From Ureibacillus yapensis (GTDB taxonomy: Bacteria > Bacillota > Bacilli > Bacillales_A > Planococcaceae), in contig NZ_QWEI01000001.1 in assembly GCF_003515775.1 (NCBI RefSeq), positions 290,106-354,105 of the forward strand: a stretch of DNA of 64,000 bases. Direction: 5' to 3'. Below, in pieces: positions 8,694 to 16,924 of the stretch. How positions within the stretch are numbered: position 1 is the stretch's first letter; each line of letters starts with the position of its first letter. The notes below the pieces were generated by a model that made no database searches, was not told the DNA's origin, and saw only the letters and a program-made list of their open reading frames with translations. Position numbers and translations under genes: made by a program.

Positions 8694-9956
8694 TTGTCTA
8701 ATATCAAAACAGCAATCATTGTCGGCGGCGGCATTGGCGGGCTCGTTACGGCTCTGTCACTTCAACGCGCTGGCGTGTCAGTGAAAGTGTTTGAAAGTGT
8801 CGAAACCATCAAGGCACTAGGGGTTGGTATCAATCTATTACCCCATTCCGTAAAGGTTCTAACCGAGCTCGGCTTAACAGAAGAGCTCGAAAAAGCAGGC
8901 TTGCCAACAGCCGAACTAATGTATGTTAATAAATTTGGGAAGAAAATTTGGCAGGAAGACCGCGGATTGAATGCGGGCTATAAATGGCCGCAATATTCCA
9001 TTCACCGTGGAGAATTGCAAATGCTTCTGCTTAATGCGGTCAAGGAACAATTAGGTGAAGAAGTTGTGTTCACAGGACACCACCTCACTTCTTTTGAAAA
9101 TGAAGCAGACGGTGTTGTCGCACATTTTGAAAATAAAAAAACTGGCGAGCACGTGGGTACTCATCGTTCAGACATCCTGATCGCAGCAGATGGCATCCAT
9201 TCGGTCGTTCGAAAGCACTTTTATCCAAACGAAGGTCTGCCAAAATACAGCGGCCGTATCTTATGGAGAGGCATTACGGAATCTGATCCTTATTTAACTG
9301 GCCGTTCGATGATCATGGCAGGTTTCCAGGATCAAAAATTTGTGGCCTACCCGATTAGCCCAGAGTTGGCAAAAGAAGGACGTTCGCTTGTGAACTGGAT
9401 TGCCGAGCTTTCCATTGACGAAATGCCGGATCGAGCGGATTGGAACAAGGAAATCGATAAAGAAAAGTTTGCTCCTGCATTTAAAAACTGGGACTTTGGC
9501 TGGCTGAATGTTCCCAAAATCATTGAAGACGCAAAAGCTGTTTATGAATTCCCGATGGTTGACCGTGACCCACTGCCGCAATGGACTTTTGGCCGCGTGA
9601 CATTACTGGGCGATGCAGCACACCCAATGTACCCAATCGGTTCTAATGGTGCTTCACAGGCAATTTTGGATGCCGATGCTCTTGGACAAATCATTGCAGA
9701 GCAACCAGACGCGGAACTTGCCTTAAAAGAGTATGAAGCAAGACGACTCCAACCAACAGCCAATATTGTTTTAACAAACCGTCAAAATGGTCCTGAGCAA
9801 GTGATGCAAATTGTTGAAGAACGCGCACCAGAAGGCTTTGAAAATCTGGACGATGTGATTTCCTATGAAGAGCTTGAAGCAATCGCGAATAAATACAAAA
9901 AAATTGCCGGCTTTGATCGAGAATCGCTAAACAGCAAAGTAGGCGACCCTGTATGA
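8694..9956 (+). CDS. FAD-dependent aromatic monooxygenase (salicylate-hydroxylase-like)
   Basis: A 420-residue class A flavoprotein monooxygenase, predicted to hydroxylate an aromatic ring with NAD(P)H and O2. Signatures are the dinucleotide site IIVGGGIGGL at the N terminus, the DG-type motif LIAADGIHSVVRK, and the ribityl-binding LLGDAAHPMYPIGSNGASQA. The start is TTG at 8694 with GGAGG at 8682-8686. It overlaps the following Dabb gene by 4 bp (ATGA) and is followed by an aromatic-acid symporter. The exact substrate is unknown. No ring-cleavage enzyme is in this cassette. Confidence 0.88.
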   Translation: MSNIKTAIIVGGGIGGLVTALSLQRAGVSVKVFESVETIKALGVGINLLPHSVKVLTELGLTEELEKAGLPTAELMYVNKFGKKIWQEDRGLNAGYKWPQYSIHRGELQMLLLNAVKEQLGEEVVFTGHHLTSFENEADGVVAHFENKKTGEHVGTHRSDILIAADGIHSVVRKHFYPNEGLPKYSGRILWRGITESDPYLTGRSMIMAGFQDQKFVAYPISPELAKEGRSLVNWIAELSIDEMPDRADWNKEIDKEKFAPAFKNWDFGWLNVPKIIEDAKAVYEFPMVDRDPLPQWTFGRVTLLGDAAHPMYPIGSNGASQAILDADALGQIIAEQPDAELALKEYEARRLQPTANIVLTNRQNGPEQVMQIVEERAPEGFENLDDVISYEELEAIANKYKKIAGFDRESLNSKVGDPV

Positions 9957-10249
9957 TTGAACACCTTGTATTGATTAAATTTTCACCGACCGCAACATTG
10001 GAACAAAAACAAGAGCTCATCGATAGAACGCTGCAACTCAAAGGGAAAATCCCCGGCATACTTGATATCCAGCAGGGCATTAATTTCTCGGAACGCAGCA
10101 AAGGCTATGAAGTTGGATTAACGGCTCGTTTTGAAAATCGGGCAGCGTTGGAAAACTACCTCCCCCACCCCGAGCATCAGAAGATTGTTTCCTTCTTAAA
10201 GGAAATAGGTGTGGAAGATACGATCATTGTGGATTTCGAGATTCACTAA
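9953..10249 (+). CDS. Dabb (stress-responsive alpha/beta barrel) protein
   Basis: A 98-residue protein starting MIEHLVLIKFSPTATLEQ, the dimeric alpha/beta-barrel (Dabb) signature, with HPEHQKIVSF near the C terminus. Its ATG overlaps the monooxygenase stop codon by 4 bp, indicating translational coupling. Dabb proteins include small cyclases and decarboxylase-like enzymes, so it may process the monooxygenase product; this is inference. Confidence 0.85.
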   Translation: MIEHLVLIKFSPTATLEQKQELIDRTLQLKGKIPGILDIQQGINFSERSKGYEVGLTARFENRAALENYLPHPEHQKIVSFLKEIGVEDTIIVDFEIH

Positions 10250-10266
10250 ATTTTTTTACTCTAAAT

Positions 10267-10308
10267 ACTTTAGCGCATAGACGCGTTGAAGCTTCGAAGT
10301 GCTAAAGT
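10267..10308. promoter_or_regulatory. Inverted repeat in the operon, possible operator or attenuator
   Basis: ACTTTAGCGC (10267-10276) and GTGCTAAAGT (10299-10308) are inverted with one central mismatch. They sit between the Dabb gene and the symporter gene. There is no following T-tract, so a regulatory or mRNA-processing role is more likely than a terminator. Confidence 0.4.
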
Positions 10309-10378
10309 TGCAGGGATACTTAATTCAATTTTAAACCCAATTACGCCAAAGCGAAATACTTATAAAGGGGTGTAGAGA

Positions 10379-11758
10379 ATGAATGGTGTACACGTAAATG
10401 AAAAAATCGATCATAGCCGTTTTCGGTTTTTCCATCTGTCTTTGATTTTTTGGTGCTTTTTCATTATCTTGATGGATGGATATGATGTGGTCATTTATGG
10501 TTCCGTTGTGCCTTCCTTGATGGAAGAATGGTCCATCACAACGGTACAAGCAGGAGCCATCGGAAGCTACACAGCCGCCGGAACAGCAATCGGCGCCGTG
10601 GTTTTTGGCTTATTGGCCGATAAAATCGGACGAAAAAAAGTCATTCTTATTTGTACCATTATGTTTAGCTTATTTACCGTGCTGTCTACTTTTGCCGGAG
10701 GACCGATTCTGTTCACGATCATGCGTGTCATCGCCGGTCTTGGTCTCGGAGGCGTAATGCCAAACGTGATTGCGCTATCTACGGAGTACGCTCCGAAAAA
10801 AATTAGAGGAGCCATTGTTTCCTTTATTTTCTGCGGCTATTCCATCGGGGCGATTGCCGCTGCCTTGTTCAGTAAGTCGCTATTACCGACAATGGGCTGG
10901 AAACCGATCTTCTGGATTGCCGCAATTCCTTTAGTATTCTTACCATTTTTGATGAAACAGCTTCCGGAATCTGCTAACTTCCTGTTATCCAAAGGAAAAG
11001 ACGAAGAAGTTCGAAAAATACTGAACCGATTAACTCCCGAAGAAACTTTGCCTGTGGGTACTGCCTTTGCAAAGCCTGCACAAAAGGCTGCAGGTTCGCC
11101 GCTCGTGATGTTGTTTAAAAACAAGCTTGCATTAAGTACGATCATGTTCTGGATTTCTTGCTTCTCAGCCTTTGTTCTTATTTATGCGATGAATGTTTGG
11201 TTGCCGAAGCTGATGATTGAAGCTGGGTATAGCTTGGGGAACAGTCTATTGTTTGTTGTTGCTCTAAATGTTGGGGCCATTGTTGGAACCATTATTTTTG
11301 GACGTTTGACGGATCGATGGGGCTTTAAATATGTGATGGTACCACTTTATTTCCTGGGGGCAATTGCATTGTCTGCCATCGGTTTAACAAATAATATTTT
11401 CATTGTATACTTGTTGATCGGTATGATTGGGGCTGCATCCGTCGGGGTACAAAATATCAGCAATGCCTTTGTATCGCAGTATTACCGACCGGAAGTCCGT
11501 TCTACAGGAGTAGGCGCGGCCATGGCATTCGGACGAGTTGGCGGTATTTTTGCACCAACCTTTGTGGGGGTTCTTTTAACGATGAATTTATCCGCGCAAA
11601 TGAATTTTACGCTGATCGGTACCGCTGCGTTGCTGGGCGGAATTGCCATCCTTTTTGTTCAGGAAAAGCATGCATATTATCGACAAGAAGAGTCTGCAGA
11701 AGAAGAAACGCTTACTCAAACACAAATAGCAGAAATCAAGGATTCGTCTTTGACTTAA
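10379..11758 (+). CDS. MFS transporter, aromatic acid:H+ symporter (AAHS) type
   Basis: A 459-residue, 12-segment major facilitator. Residues in the first segment, LMDGYDVVIYGSVVP, match the D-G-[YF]-D motif diagnostic of the aromatic acid:H+ symporters (PcaK/BenK group). The MFS loop motif GLLADKIGRKK lies between segments 2 and 3, and GRLTDRWG marks its repeat in the second half. The start is ATG behind AAAGGGG. It closes the monooxygenase-Dabb cassette and is followed by a strong terminator, so it probably imports the monooxygenase substrate. Confidence 0.9.
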   Translation: MNGVHVNEKIDHSRFRFFHLSLIFWCFFIILMDGYDVVIYGSVVPSLMEEWSITTVQAGAIGSYTAAGTAIGAVVFGLLADKIGRKKVILICTIMFSLFTVLSTFAGGPILFTIMRVIAGLGLGGVMPNVIALSTEYAPKKIRGAIVSFIFCGYSIGAIAAALFSKSLLPTMGWKPIFWIAAIPLVFLPFLMKQLPESANFLLSKGKDEEVRKILNRLTPEETLPVGTAFAKPAQKAAGSPLVMLFKNKLALSTIMFWISCFSAFVLIYAMNVWLPKLMIEAGYSLGNSLLFVVALNVGAIVGTIIFGRLTDRWGFKYVMVPLYFLGAIALSAIGLTNNIFIVYLLIGMIGAASVGVQNISNAFVSQYYRPEVRSTGVGAAMAFGRVGGIFAPTFVGVLLTMNLSAQMNFTLIGTAALLGGIAILFVQEKHAYYRQEESAEEETLTQTQIAEIKDSSLT

Positions 11759-11775
11759 TAGCAAAAAAATTGCAA

Positions 11776-11807
11776 GTCCCGCCTAGATTTTCAGGCGGGG
11801 CTTTTTT
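11776..11807 (+). terminator. Rho-independent terminator of the aromatic cassette
   Basis: Stem CCCGCCT / AGGCGGG with a 9-base loop, then CTTTTTTAT. A near-identical 26-bp copy lies at 12457-12482, on the other side of the HEPN-like gene. Confidence 0.9.
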
Positions 11808-11825
11808 ATATGACAGTAGTTCCTA

Positions 11826-12326
11826 TTAGTTTAGTTTTATATTTTTAATATAGTTTTCAACATCTTTCAGTAAGCGCTTAAATAAATTTCGATTGTTCGT
11901 ATCGATATTTTCCTTTTTCCTAGCTTTCTTTAACGAAAAGTCCTCATGCACAATAATACTTCTTAAATCAGCGAGCAGTTTTGTATTATTTTTAAAGGTT
12001 ACATGGCTGCTCAATTTTCCCTCTAAATCAAGTATGACATTTACATCCGGCGTTTGAATATATGCAGCATCATAAAAAGCATGATAAATATCTTTTAAAA
12101 GCTGCTCAATGATGGCATAAAGCTCAACGGTTAATGCCGCATATTTTCGGTCTTTGCGCACCTTGTATAACCCTTTTAATTCAGTCTCATTTAAGAGCTC
12201 TTCCCAATTATACGAATCGGGCACTTGAAAAGTTTTTTCAACAATTTGTTGATATTCTATTTCAACCAAATGAAGATCCGCAATTGCATGATTCTTTAAC
12301 TTCTTGATTTTTTCTTTTTTCCCCAA
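11826..12326 (-). CDS. Hypothetical HEPN-like protein
   Basis: A 166-residue, all-helical-looking, basic protein not recognised with certainty. It contains LLADLRSIIVHEDFSL (about residues 115-130), an R-x4-H motif in the helical context typical of HEPN-superfamily proteins, many of which are RNases in toxin or defence systems. I choose the TTG at 12326, since AAGGAG is 7-8 bp upstream; the in-frame GTG at 12335 abuts that site. There is no obvious antitoxin (MNT or other) next to it. It is flanked by two copies of the same terminator hairpin, which suggests a later insertion. Confidence 0.6.
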   Translation of the reverse strand: MGKKEKIKKLKNHAIADLHLVEIEYQQIVEKTFQVPDSYNWEELLNETELKGLYKVRKDRKYAALTVELYAIIEQLLKDIYHAFYDAAYIQTPDVNVILDLEGKLSSHVTFKNNTKLLADLRSIIVHEDFSLKKARKKENIDTNNRNLFKRLLKDVENYIKNIKLN

Positions 12327-12452
12327 ATTAAACACTCCTTCTATCCCTGTTCAGACCTGTTTTCTCAAAACTTCCTATATAAAAGAACTTATCCCCTACT
12401 AAAATGCCGTTAAAACCTTATAGAATCAGCACATTGAAATTTAGTCGATAAA

Positions 12453-12484
12453 AGGCCCCACCTAGATTCCCAGGCGGGGCTTGC
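12453..12484 (-). terminator. Terminator of the YlxY-like deacetylase gene
   Basis: On the minus strand, GCCCCGCCT / AGGTGGGGC followed by CTTTT, starting a few bases after the deacetylase stop. Its sequence is nearly the same as the terminator at 11776-11807. Confidence 0.85.
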
Positions 12485-12486
12485 AA

Positions 12487-13494
12487 TCATTTATCGATTC
12501 TTTTTTCACTCATCAATTCACCAACAGTCCCAAGTCTATACCCTTTCGCTTGGATTTCTGTTATCATCGCTTCCATACCTTCAGCAACAGGTTGCGTAGG
12601 GTGCATCAAAACCATAGAGCCTTTTTCAACTTTGGAAACAACGCGATTCACCATTTCGGAGGCTGCAGGTTTTTTCCAATCAACCGTATCTACTGTCCAT
12701 AAAATTGTTTTCATTTCGAGTTGATGGGCCACATTCACCGTTGTCTGATTAAAGCTGCCGCTTGGAGGGCCGAACCACTTTGGCGTTACACCAAGGGTTT
12801 CATTGATCACATCATTCGTTTTTTTCAATTCTTCCATTGTTTCAGCTTCCGAGCGCTTTTGAAGGTCGGGATGGCTATAGGCATGATTGCCAATTTCATG
12901 GCCATCCTTTTGAATCATTTGGGCAAGCCCTGGGTTCTTTTTTACCCAACTGCCATCAAGTGAAAATGTCGCCTTGACTCCATGATCCTTCAACTCTTTA
13001 AGAATGGGTGGCAGGTACTCGTTCCCCCAGGCAACATTAATCACGAATGCCACCATCGATTTTTCCGGATTTCCTCTATAGATTGGTTGTGGATCCAAGT
13101 CATCCAAACCGATTTTCGGCGAAATTTCTTTATAAACAATCTTTTTCTCATCAAAGCGGCCTTGCTTTTTCATCTTTTTATAACTAGCCTTTACATCCAC
13201 ACCCAACCCATTATAACCAGGTATTGCCTTCCAAACCCTGTCCACTTTTGCATCAATTGGCTGAATTTTATGCTGGTCGCTATATTCTTGAATCTTTTGG
13301 TACAGGGCATCCTTATCCAATTTCGCCGAAGTTAAGTATTCTGTTTTATCAGCATCTTGAAACTTCGCTTCAGATGGAGCACCAAAGCTCCCTAACACCA
13401 AGATTAACGTGCTCACAAATGAAATATAGATAAAATTCTTTCCACCTTCGAGTCTCTTGCCTAAAAGTTTTTTTCGTACATAACTTTGTGACAT
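12487..13494 (-). CDS. YlxY-like polysaccharide deacetylase homologue, probably inactive at the first metal ligand
   Basis: A 335-residue protein with an N-terminal membrane segment (about residues 22-40) and a C-terminal NodB-type domain (about 150-330). The usual TFDDG motif is replaced by FVINVAWGNEY, as in Bacillus YlxY, while the metal His motif HAYSHPDL and LWTVDTVDWKKP remain. YlxY proteins are sporulation-associated NodB homologues of uncertain activity. In Bacillus subtilis ylxY sits near pnp; here it stands alone, with its own terminator. Start is ATG behind GGGGGAT. Confidence 0.85.
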   Translation of the reverse strand: MSQSYVRKKLLGKRLEGGKNFIYISFVSTLILVLGSFGAPSEAKFQDADKTEYLTSAKLDKDALYQKIQEYSDQHKIQPIDAKVDRVWKAIPGYNGLGVDVKASYKKMKKQGRFDEKKIVYKEISPKIGLDDLDPQPIYRGNPEKSMVAFVINVAWGNEYLPPILKELKDHGVKATFSLDGSWVKKNPGLAQMIQKDGHEIGNHAYSHPDLQKRSEAETMEELKKTNDVINETLGVTPKWFGPPSGSFNQTTVNVAHQLEMKTILWTVDTVDWKKPAASEMVNRVVSKVEKGSMVLMHPTQPVAEGMEAMITEIQAKGYRLGTVGELMSEKRIDK

Positions 13495-13723
13495 GGTAAA
13501 TCCCCCATTTAAATATTGATGGACTTATCATTCCCTTTCGGTTGGAGACTATACTGGGATTGTAGGTTGTTTACCTTCATTCTACCTTTATTGGCAGATC
13601 TTTGTTTATGAATAGACAAAGATGGGTATAAGAAAAAGTCAGATTCATCTTGATATTAACCTAGTTAGAAAAGTACATACGCTTGAATGTAAACTTACCA
13701 ATTTCGAAAGTAGGTCACAAAAA

Positions 13724-14383
13724 ATGATTGAATTTCGCAACGTCAAAAAACACTATCGCTCCGGTAATCTGGATGTAGAAATCTTACGGGGCGTCAATTT
13801 GCATGTAAAAAAAGGAGAATACATAGCCATCATGGGTAAATCCGGATCAGGCAAAAGTACAATCCTGAATTTGCTGGGCGCCCTAGATTCATTCAATACT
13901 GGTGAATACATACTTGCAGGAAGATCGGTACATAAAATGAGAGCCAATCGCCGAACAGCTTTACGAAATAATGAAATTGGCTTTGTCTTTCAGCAGTTTC
14001 ATTTAATTCCCAATTTGTCTGTGTATCAAAATGTACGACTTCCCCTAACTTACAGCCGAAAGCGTTTGGGTAGAAAAAAAGCGCGTGTTCATAACCTGTT
14101 GGATGAAGTGGGTCTTTTACATAAAAAGCGGGCAAAACCGGCCCAATTATCAGGCGGTGAAAAACAGCGTGTTGCCATCGCGCGGGCATTAGTCAACGAG
14201 CCCAGTATCCTCTTGGCAGACGAGCCGACAGGTAGTTTAGATGAAGCAACTACGCAAAGTATTTTGAGCTTGTTCGACCGCTTGCATGAATCAGGAGTAA
14301 CGATTGTCATGATTACGCATGACATCGAAGTCGCAAATCGAGCGGAGCGCATTGTCCATTTGCAGAATGGGGTGCTCTTATGA
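13724..14383 (+). CDS. MacB/LolD-type ABC transporter ATP-binding protein
   Basis: A 219-residue ATPase of the lipoprotein/macrolide (MacB) export class. Walker A is MGKSGSGKSTILN, the signature is QLSGGEKQRVAIARAL and Walker B is SILLADEPTGSLDEAT. I start it at the ATG at 13724 (MIEFRNVKKHY), which gives the standard family length. A longer frame from 13622 would add 34 residues that do not look like the family. Its stop overlaps the permease start (ATGA), so the two are co-translated. Confidence 0.92.
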   Translation: MIEFRNVKKHYRSGNLDVEILRGVNLHVKKGEYIAIMGKSGSGKSTILNLLGALDSFNTGEYILAGRSVHKMRANRRTALRNNEIGFVFQQFHLIPNLSVYQNVRLPLTYSRKRLGRKKARVHNLLDEVGLLHKKRAKPAQLSGGEKQRVAIARALVNEPSILLADEPTGSLDEATTQSILSLFDRLHESGVTIVMITHDIEVANRAERIVHLQNGVLL

Positions 14384-15699
14384 AAATACTATCCGGATTT
14401 AAAATGGCGCTCTATGGTTTATGGTCCAATCGAACGCGCGTCTTCGCTTCCATGATTGGCGTCATCATCGGGATGTTTGCAGTGATTGTGCTTTCGGCAA
14501 TCGCCATTGGTGTGAAAGATTCATTAATGAAACAAATGGGGAACCTGGGCGCAGAACAAATTTTAGTCATGCCTGGACGAGCACTGGATACAGCAAACGG
14601 TCAAAAAGATTTGCTAAGTGGGCTGACAAGCATACCAAGTACGTTGACGATTGAGGATGCAAAAGCAGTCGAAAAGGTACCGAATGTAAACTATGTAATG
14701 CCTGAACTAGAGACCATCAATTGGGTTCAATATGAAGATAAAAAAGTTCAATCTGCGTTAATTGGCACTTCGCATCAATACACCCGGATGCAACATTCAA
14801 AGCTAGAAGAAGGACGCTTTTTCACGGAAGAAGAACAGGATGCGAAAGCAAAAGTTATTGTTCTTGGCAACAATATCCATAATGCGCTTCTCGGCAAACA
14901 GGATATCCCCGAGGAAACGAATAATACAGATTCCGCGGACAGCCAACAATCGCTTTGGAAGAAATTATTAAACTTACTAACAGGTGATTCGGTGGCAGCG
15001 GAAGAACCATCCTTAGTTGGGAAAACTATAACGATTCAGGATACCCCCTATAAGGTAATCGGCGTACTTGCCCCAAATGCGGCACTTGGAACGAGTACAG
15101 ACAATAATGTGATGATTCCAATTGAAACAGCACTCGAAACAACCAGTATGAAAAATTTAACGAAAATGACAGTAGAAGCCTCATCCATGGATGTTGTCGA
15201 TGAAGTCGATGCTGCCGTTTTCAGTGCCATAAAAGAGAACCATAGTGAAATTGATTTTAGTGTTGTAAAGCAAGATCAAATGCTGGGCGCACTCGGCAAA
15301 GTGACATCCATTTTGCAGCTCATGCTAGTCGGAATTACGGTTATTGCGCTATTAATTAGCGGTACCGGCATTATGAACGTTATGGTCATGAGCGTTAGGG
15401 AAAGAACTAGAGAAATTGGCATCCGAAAAGCGTTAGGAGCCACAACCTTTGAAATCATGATTCAATTTTTCTTTGAAACCCTGCTTCTTTGCTTCATCGG
15501 TGGAGTAATCGGCATTGGTCTAGGCTACGCATTTATTGAAGTTTGGAACAACAATATTGAACTATTTGCTTTAGTTCTGCCTGTTTGGGCTGTGAAACTA
15601 GCGCTATACACGACGTTGGCTTGCGGATGTTTATTTGGGATTTACCCTGCATTAAAGGCAGCTAGGATGAATCCGAGTAAGGCGCTGCGTTTTGAGTGA
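14380..15699 (+). CDS. MacB-like ABC transporter permease (FtsX family)
   Basis: A 439-residue permease with one N-terminal membrane segment (about 22-46), a large extracytoplasmic MacB-type core, and three C-terminal segments (about 310-430) ending in YPALKAARMNPSKALRFE, the family hallmark. RERTREIGIRKALGA marks the coupling helix. Residues about 175-210 form a polar insertion (around NNTDSADSQQS) within the core. There is no MacA-like adaptor in this operon, so it may act with an unlinked partner or alone. A decayed fragment of a paralogue is at 16702-16834. A hairpin at 15806 probably ends transcription. Confidence 0.9.
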   Translation: MKILSGFKMALYGLWSNRTRVFASMIGVIIGMFAVIVLSAIAIGVKDSLMKQMGNLGAEQILVMPGRALDTANGQKDLLSGLTSIPSTLTIEDAKAVEKVPNVNYVMPELETINWVQYEDKKVQSALIGTSHQYTRMQHSKLEEGRFFTEEEQDAKAKVIVLGNNIHNALLGKQDIPEETNNTDSADSQQSLWKKLLNLLTGDSVAAEEPSLVGKTITIQDTPYKVIGVLAPNAALGTSTDNNVMIPIETALETTSMKNLTKMTVEASSMDVVDEVDAAVFSAIKENHSEIDFSVVKQDQMLGALGKVTSILQLMLVGITVIALLISGTGIMNVMVMSVRERTREIGIRKALGATTFEIMIQFFFETLLLCFIGGVIGIGLGYAFIEVWNNNIELFALVLPVWAVKLALYTTLACGCLFGIYPALKAARMNPSKALRFE

Positions 15700-16136
15700 T
15701 AGTTGTTGTTAAATAGTATATAAAATTGAATTGAGATCTGACATTCGAAATAATAGATAACACCTTCCATACAGATTTCCTTATACCGCAACCCAACATA
15801 TTTTGCTCATAAAGTTTGAAGATATCCTTCTTCCCAACTTTATGAGTTTTTCTTGTTCAAAAGATATCGTAAGTTGCTAATCTTGAAAAAGAAAATAAGG
15901 CTCCCCCCCGGATTACTCCCGCTATCCTAATGTCTACGCATTTTGCCGCAATATACACATTCATCTGTCAATATGTTGAACTTGTGTATCTTTCTGAATT
16001 TACAGCGTAATCTCTTAAAAAAATAAAATTTCATGTTAACTTATCCTTCTTTCCAAGACATTTGTTAGATAAAAGCCTTCAAACTTTTCAAAAATATGCC
16101 GCGGATGGAGCAAAGATATTATCACTTTTAATATTC
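15700..16136. other. Intergenic region with one terminator
   Basis: About 440 bp. It holds the hairpin at 15806-15850 and a C-run (about 15904-15911) but no reading frame with a ribosome site. Confidence 0.5.
15806..15850 (+). terminator. Probable terminator of the MacB-type operon
   Basis: Perfect 11-bp stem CTCATAAAGTT / AACTTTATGAG, loop of 19 bases, then TTTT. Confidence 0.65.
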
Positions 16137-16448
16137 TTATAGTTTTAATAGGCCTTGATAAGCAATAAATAAATATTGCTTCATTCTATATGTTTGTTTC
16201 TCTCTTCCGTAATGTGAAACAGTTTCGATTTTACCCAGATAGACATCTGATATGATTGCTTGCAATACTTCCATGAATTTGGGAGCCATCTGACTATCCA
16301 GTGGGCGTTGTAATCCATTGATGGTGGTATCCAGCATTTCCTCCTGGGAGTAAAACTGTTTCGCATTGTAAATCATCACAGCTATGGCTTGAATGGAAGT
16401 TCGTTGACTTTTATCTTTATTGAGGACTCTTTCCATATCCATATTCAC
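16137..16448 (-). CDS. Hypothetical protein, 103 residues
   Basis: Not recognised. Starts MNMDMERVLNKDKSQRTS and has no membrane segment. The composition is that of a real soluble protein (mixed helices, HYGREKQTYRMKQYLF near the end), but the ribosome site (GAAAGAG) is weak and the gene stands alone. Real gene is somewhat more likely than not. Confidence 0.5.
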   Translation of the reverse strand: MNMDMERVLNKDKSQRTSIQAIAVMIYNAKQFYSQEEMLDTTINGLQRPLDSQMAPKFMEVLQAIISDVYLGKIETVSHYGREKQTYRMKQYLFIAYQGLLKL

Positions 16449-16701
16449 TACACTCTTTCATTAAAATATTTCCTTGGCAATTAAAAATAACTTTTAAAAG
16501 TTTTTATACTTTACACCATAATTATAGTAATAAATACTTGGTAAAAATTACCTTTAATCAGGTTTAACAATATACATTATATCCATAAAATTGAAATTAG
16601 TTAATAGTTTAGACATAAATAGACAATATTTATCCTATGAAAATCAAACCAACCCAATACTTTTAGCAGTATTATCAAATTGTAAAAGGATTATAGTAAG
16701 C

Positions 16702-16834
16702 TGAAGAAACCTTCTTTAGTAGGAATAACCGTTACCAGGATACCATCGCTATGAGGTAATCGGCCTACTTGCTCCAAATGGTGCATGTGAAACCAGTACA
16801 GCCAATAAGGCAATGATTCCAATTGAAACAGCTT
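16702..16834 (+). pseudogene. Decayed fragment of a MacB-like permease
   Basis: This stretch aligns with the intact permease at about 15000-15130: both read through to VIG-LAPN and MIPIETA-coding sequence (GTAATCGGC, CTTGCTCCAAATG, ATGATTCCAATTGAAACAGC). In the fragment, PSLVG, then PYEVIGLLAPNG and AMIPIETA can be read only with a frame change, and both ends are missing. It is about 1.7 kb downstream of the intact copy, in the same direction. Confidence 0.75.
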
Positions 16835-16874
16835 ATTTGTTATACAAAGTGGTATTCATATCTATTAATCCTTG

Positions 16875-16908
16875 CAAAAAAAGAAACCGCAAAAAAGCTC
16901 GCGATTTC
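16875..16908 (-). terminator. Terminator of the peptide-import operon
   Basis: On the minus strand, GAAATCGC / GCGGTTTC followed by a run of T (16875-16882), 17 bp past the M20 peptidase stop. Confidence 0.75.
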
Positions 16909-16924
16909 TTTCTGAATCCCTTCC

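Larger units (their letters stand above)
16449..16924. other. AT-rich intergenic region with a gene fragment
   Basis: About 475 bp. The left half is AT-rich with nothing recognised. The right half holds the decayed permease fragment (16702-16834) and the terminator of the peptidase gene (16875-16908). Confidence 0.55.

Noticed and set aside
10567-11145. Minus-strand frames opposite the MFS gene
   Set aside because: Shadows of a well-supported transporter gene on the plus strand.
13622-13723. Extended N terminus of the ABC ATPase (34 residues)
   Set aside because: The extension does not fit the family; the ATG at 13724 gives the standard length.
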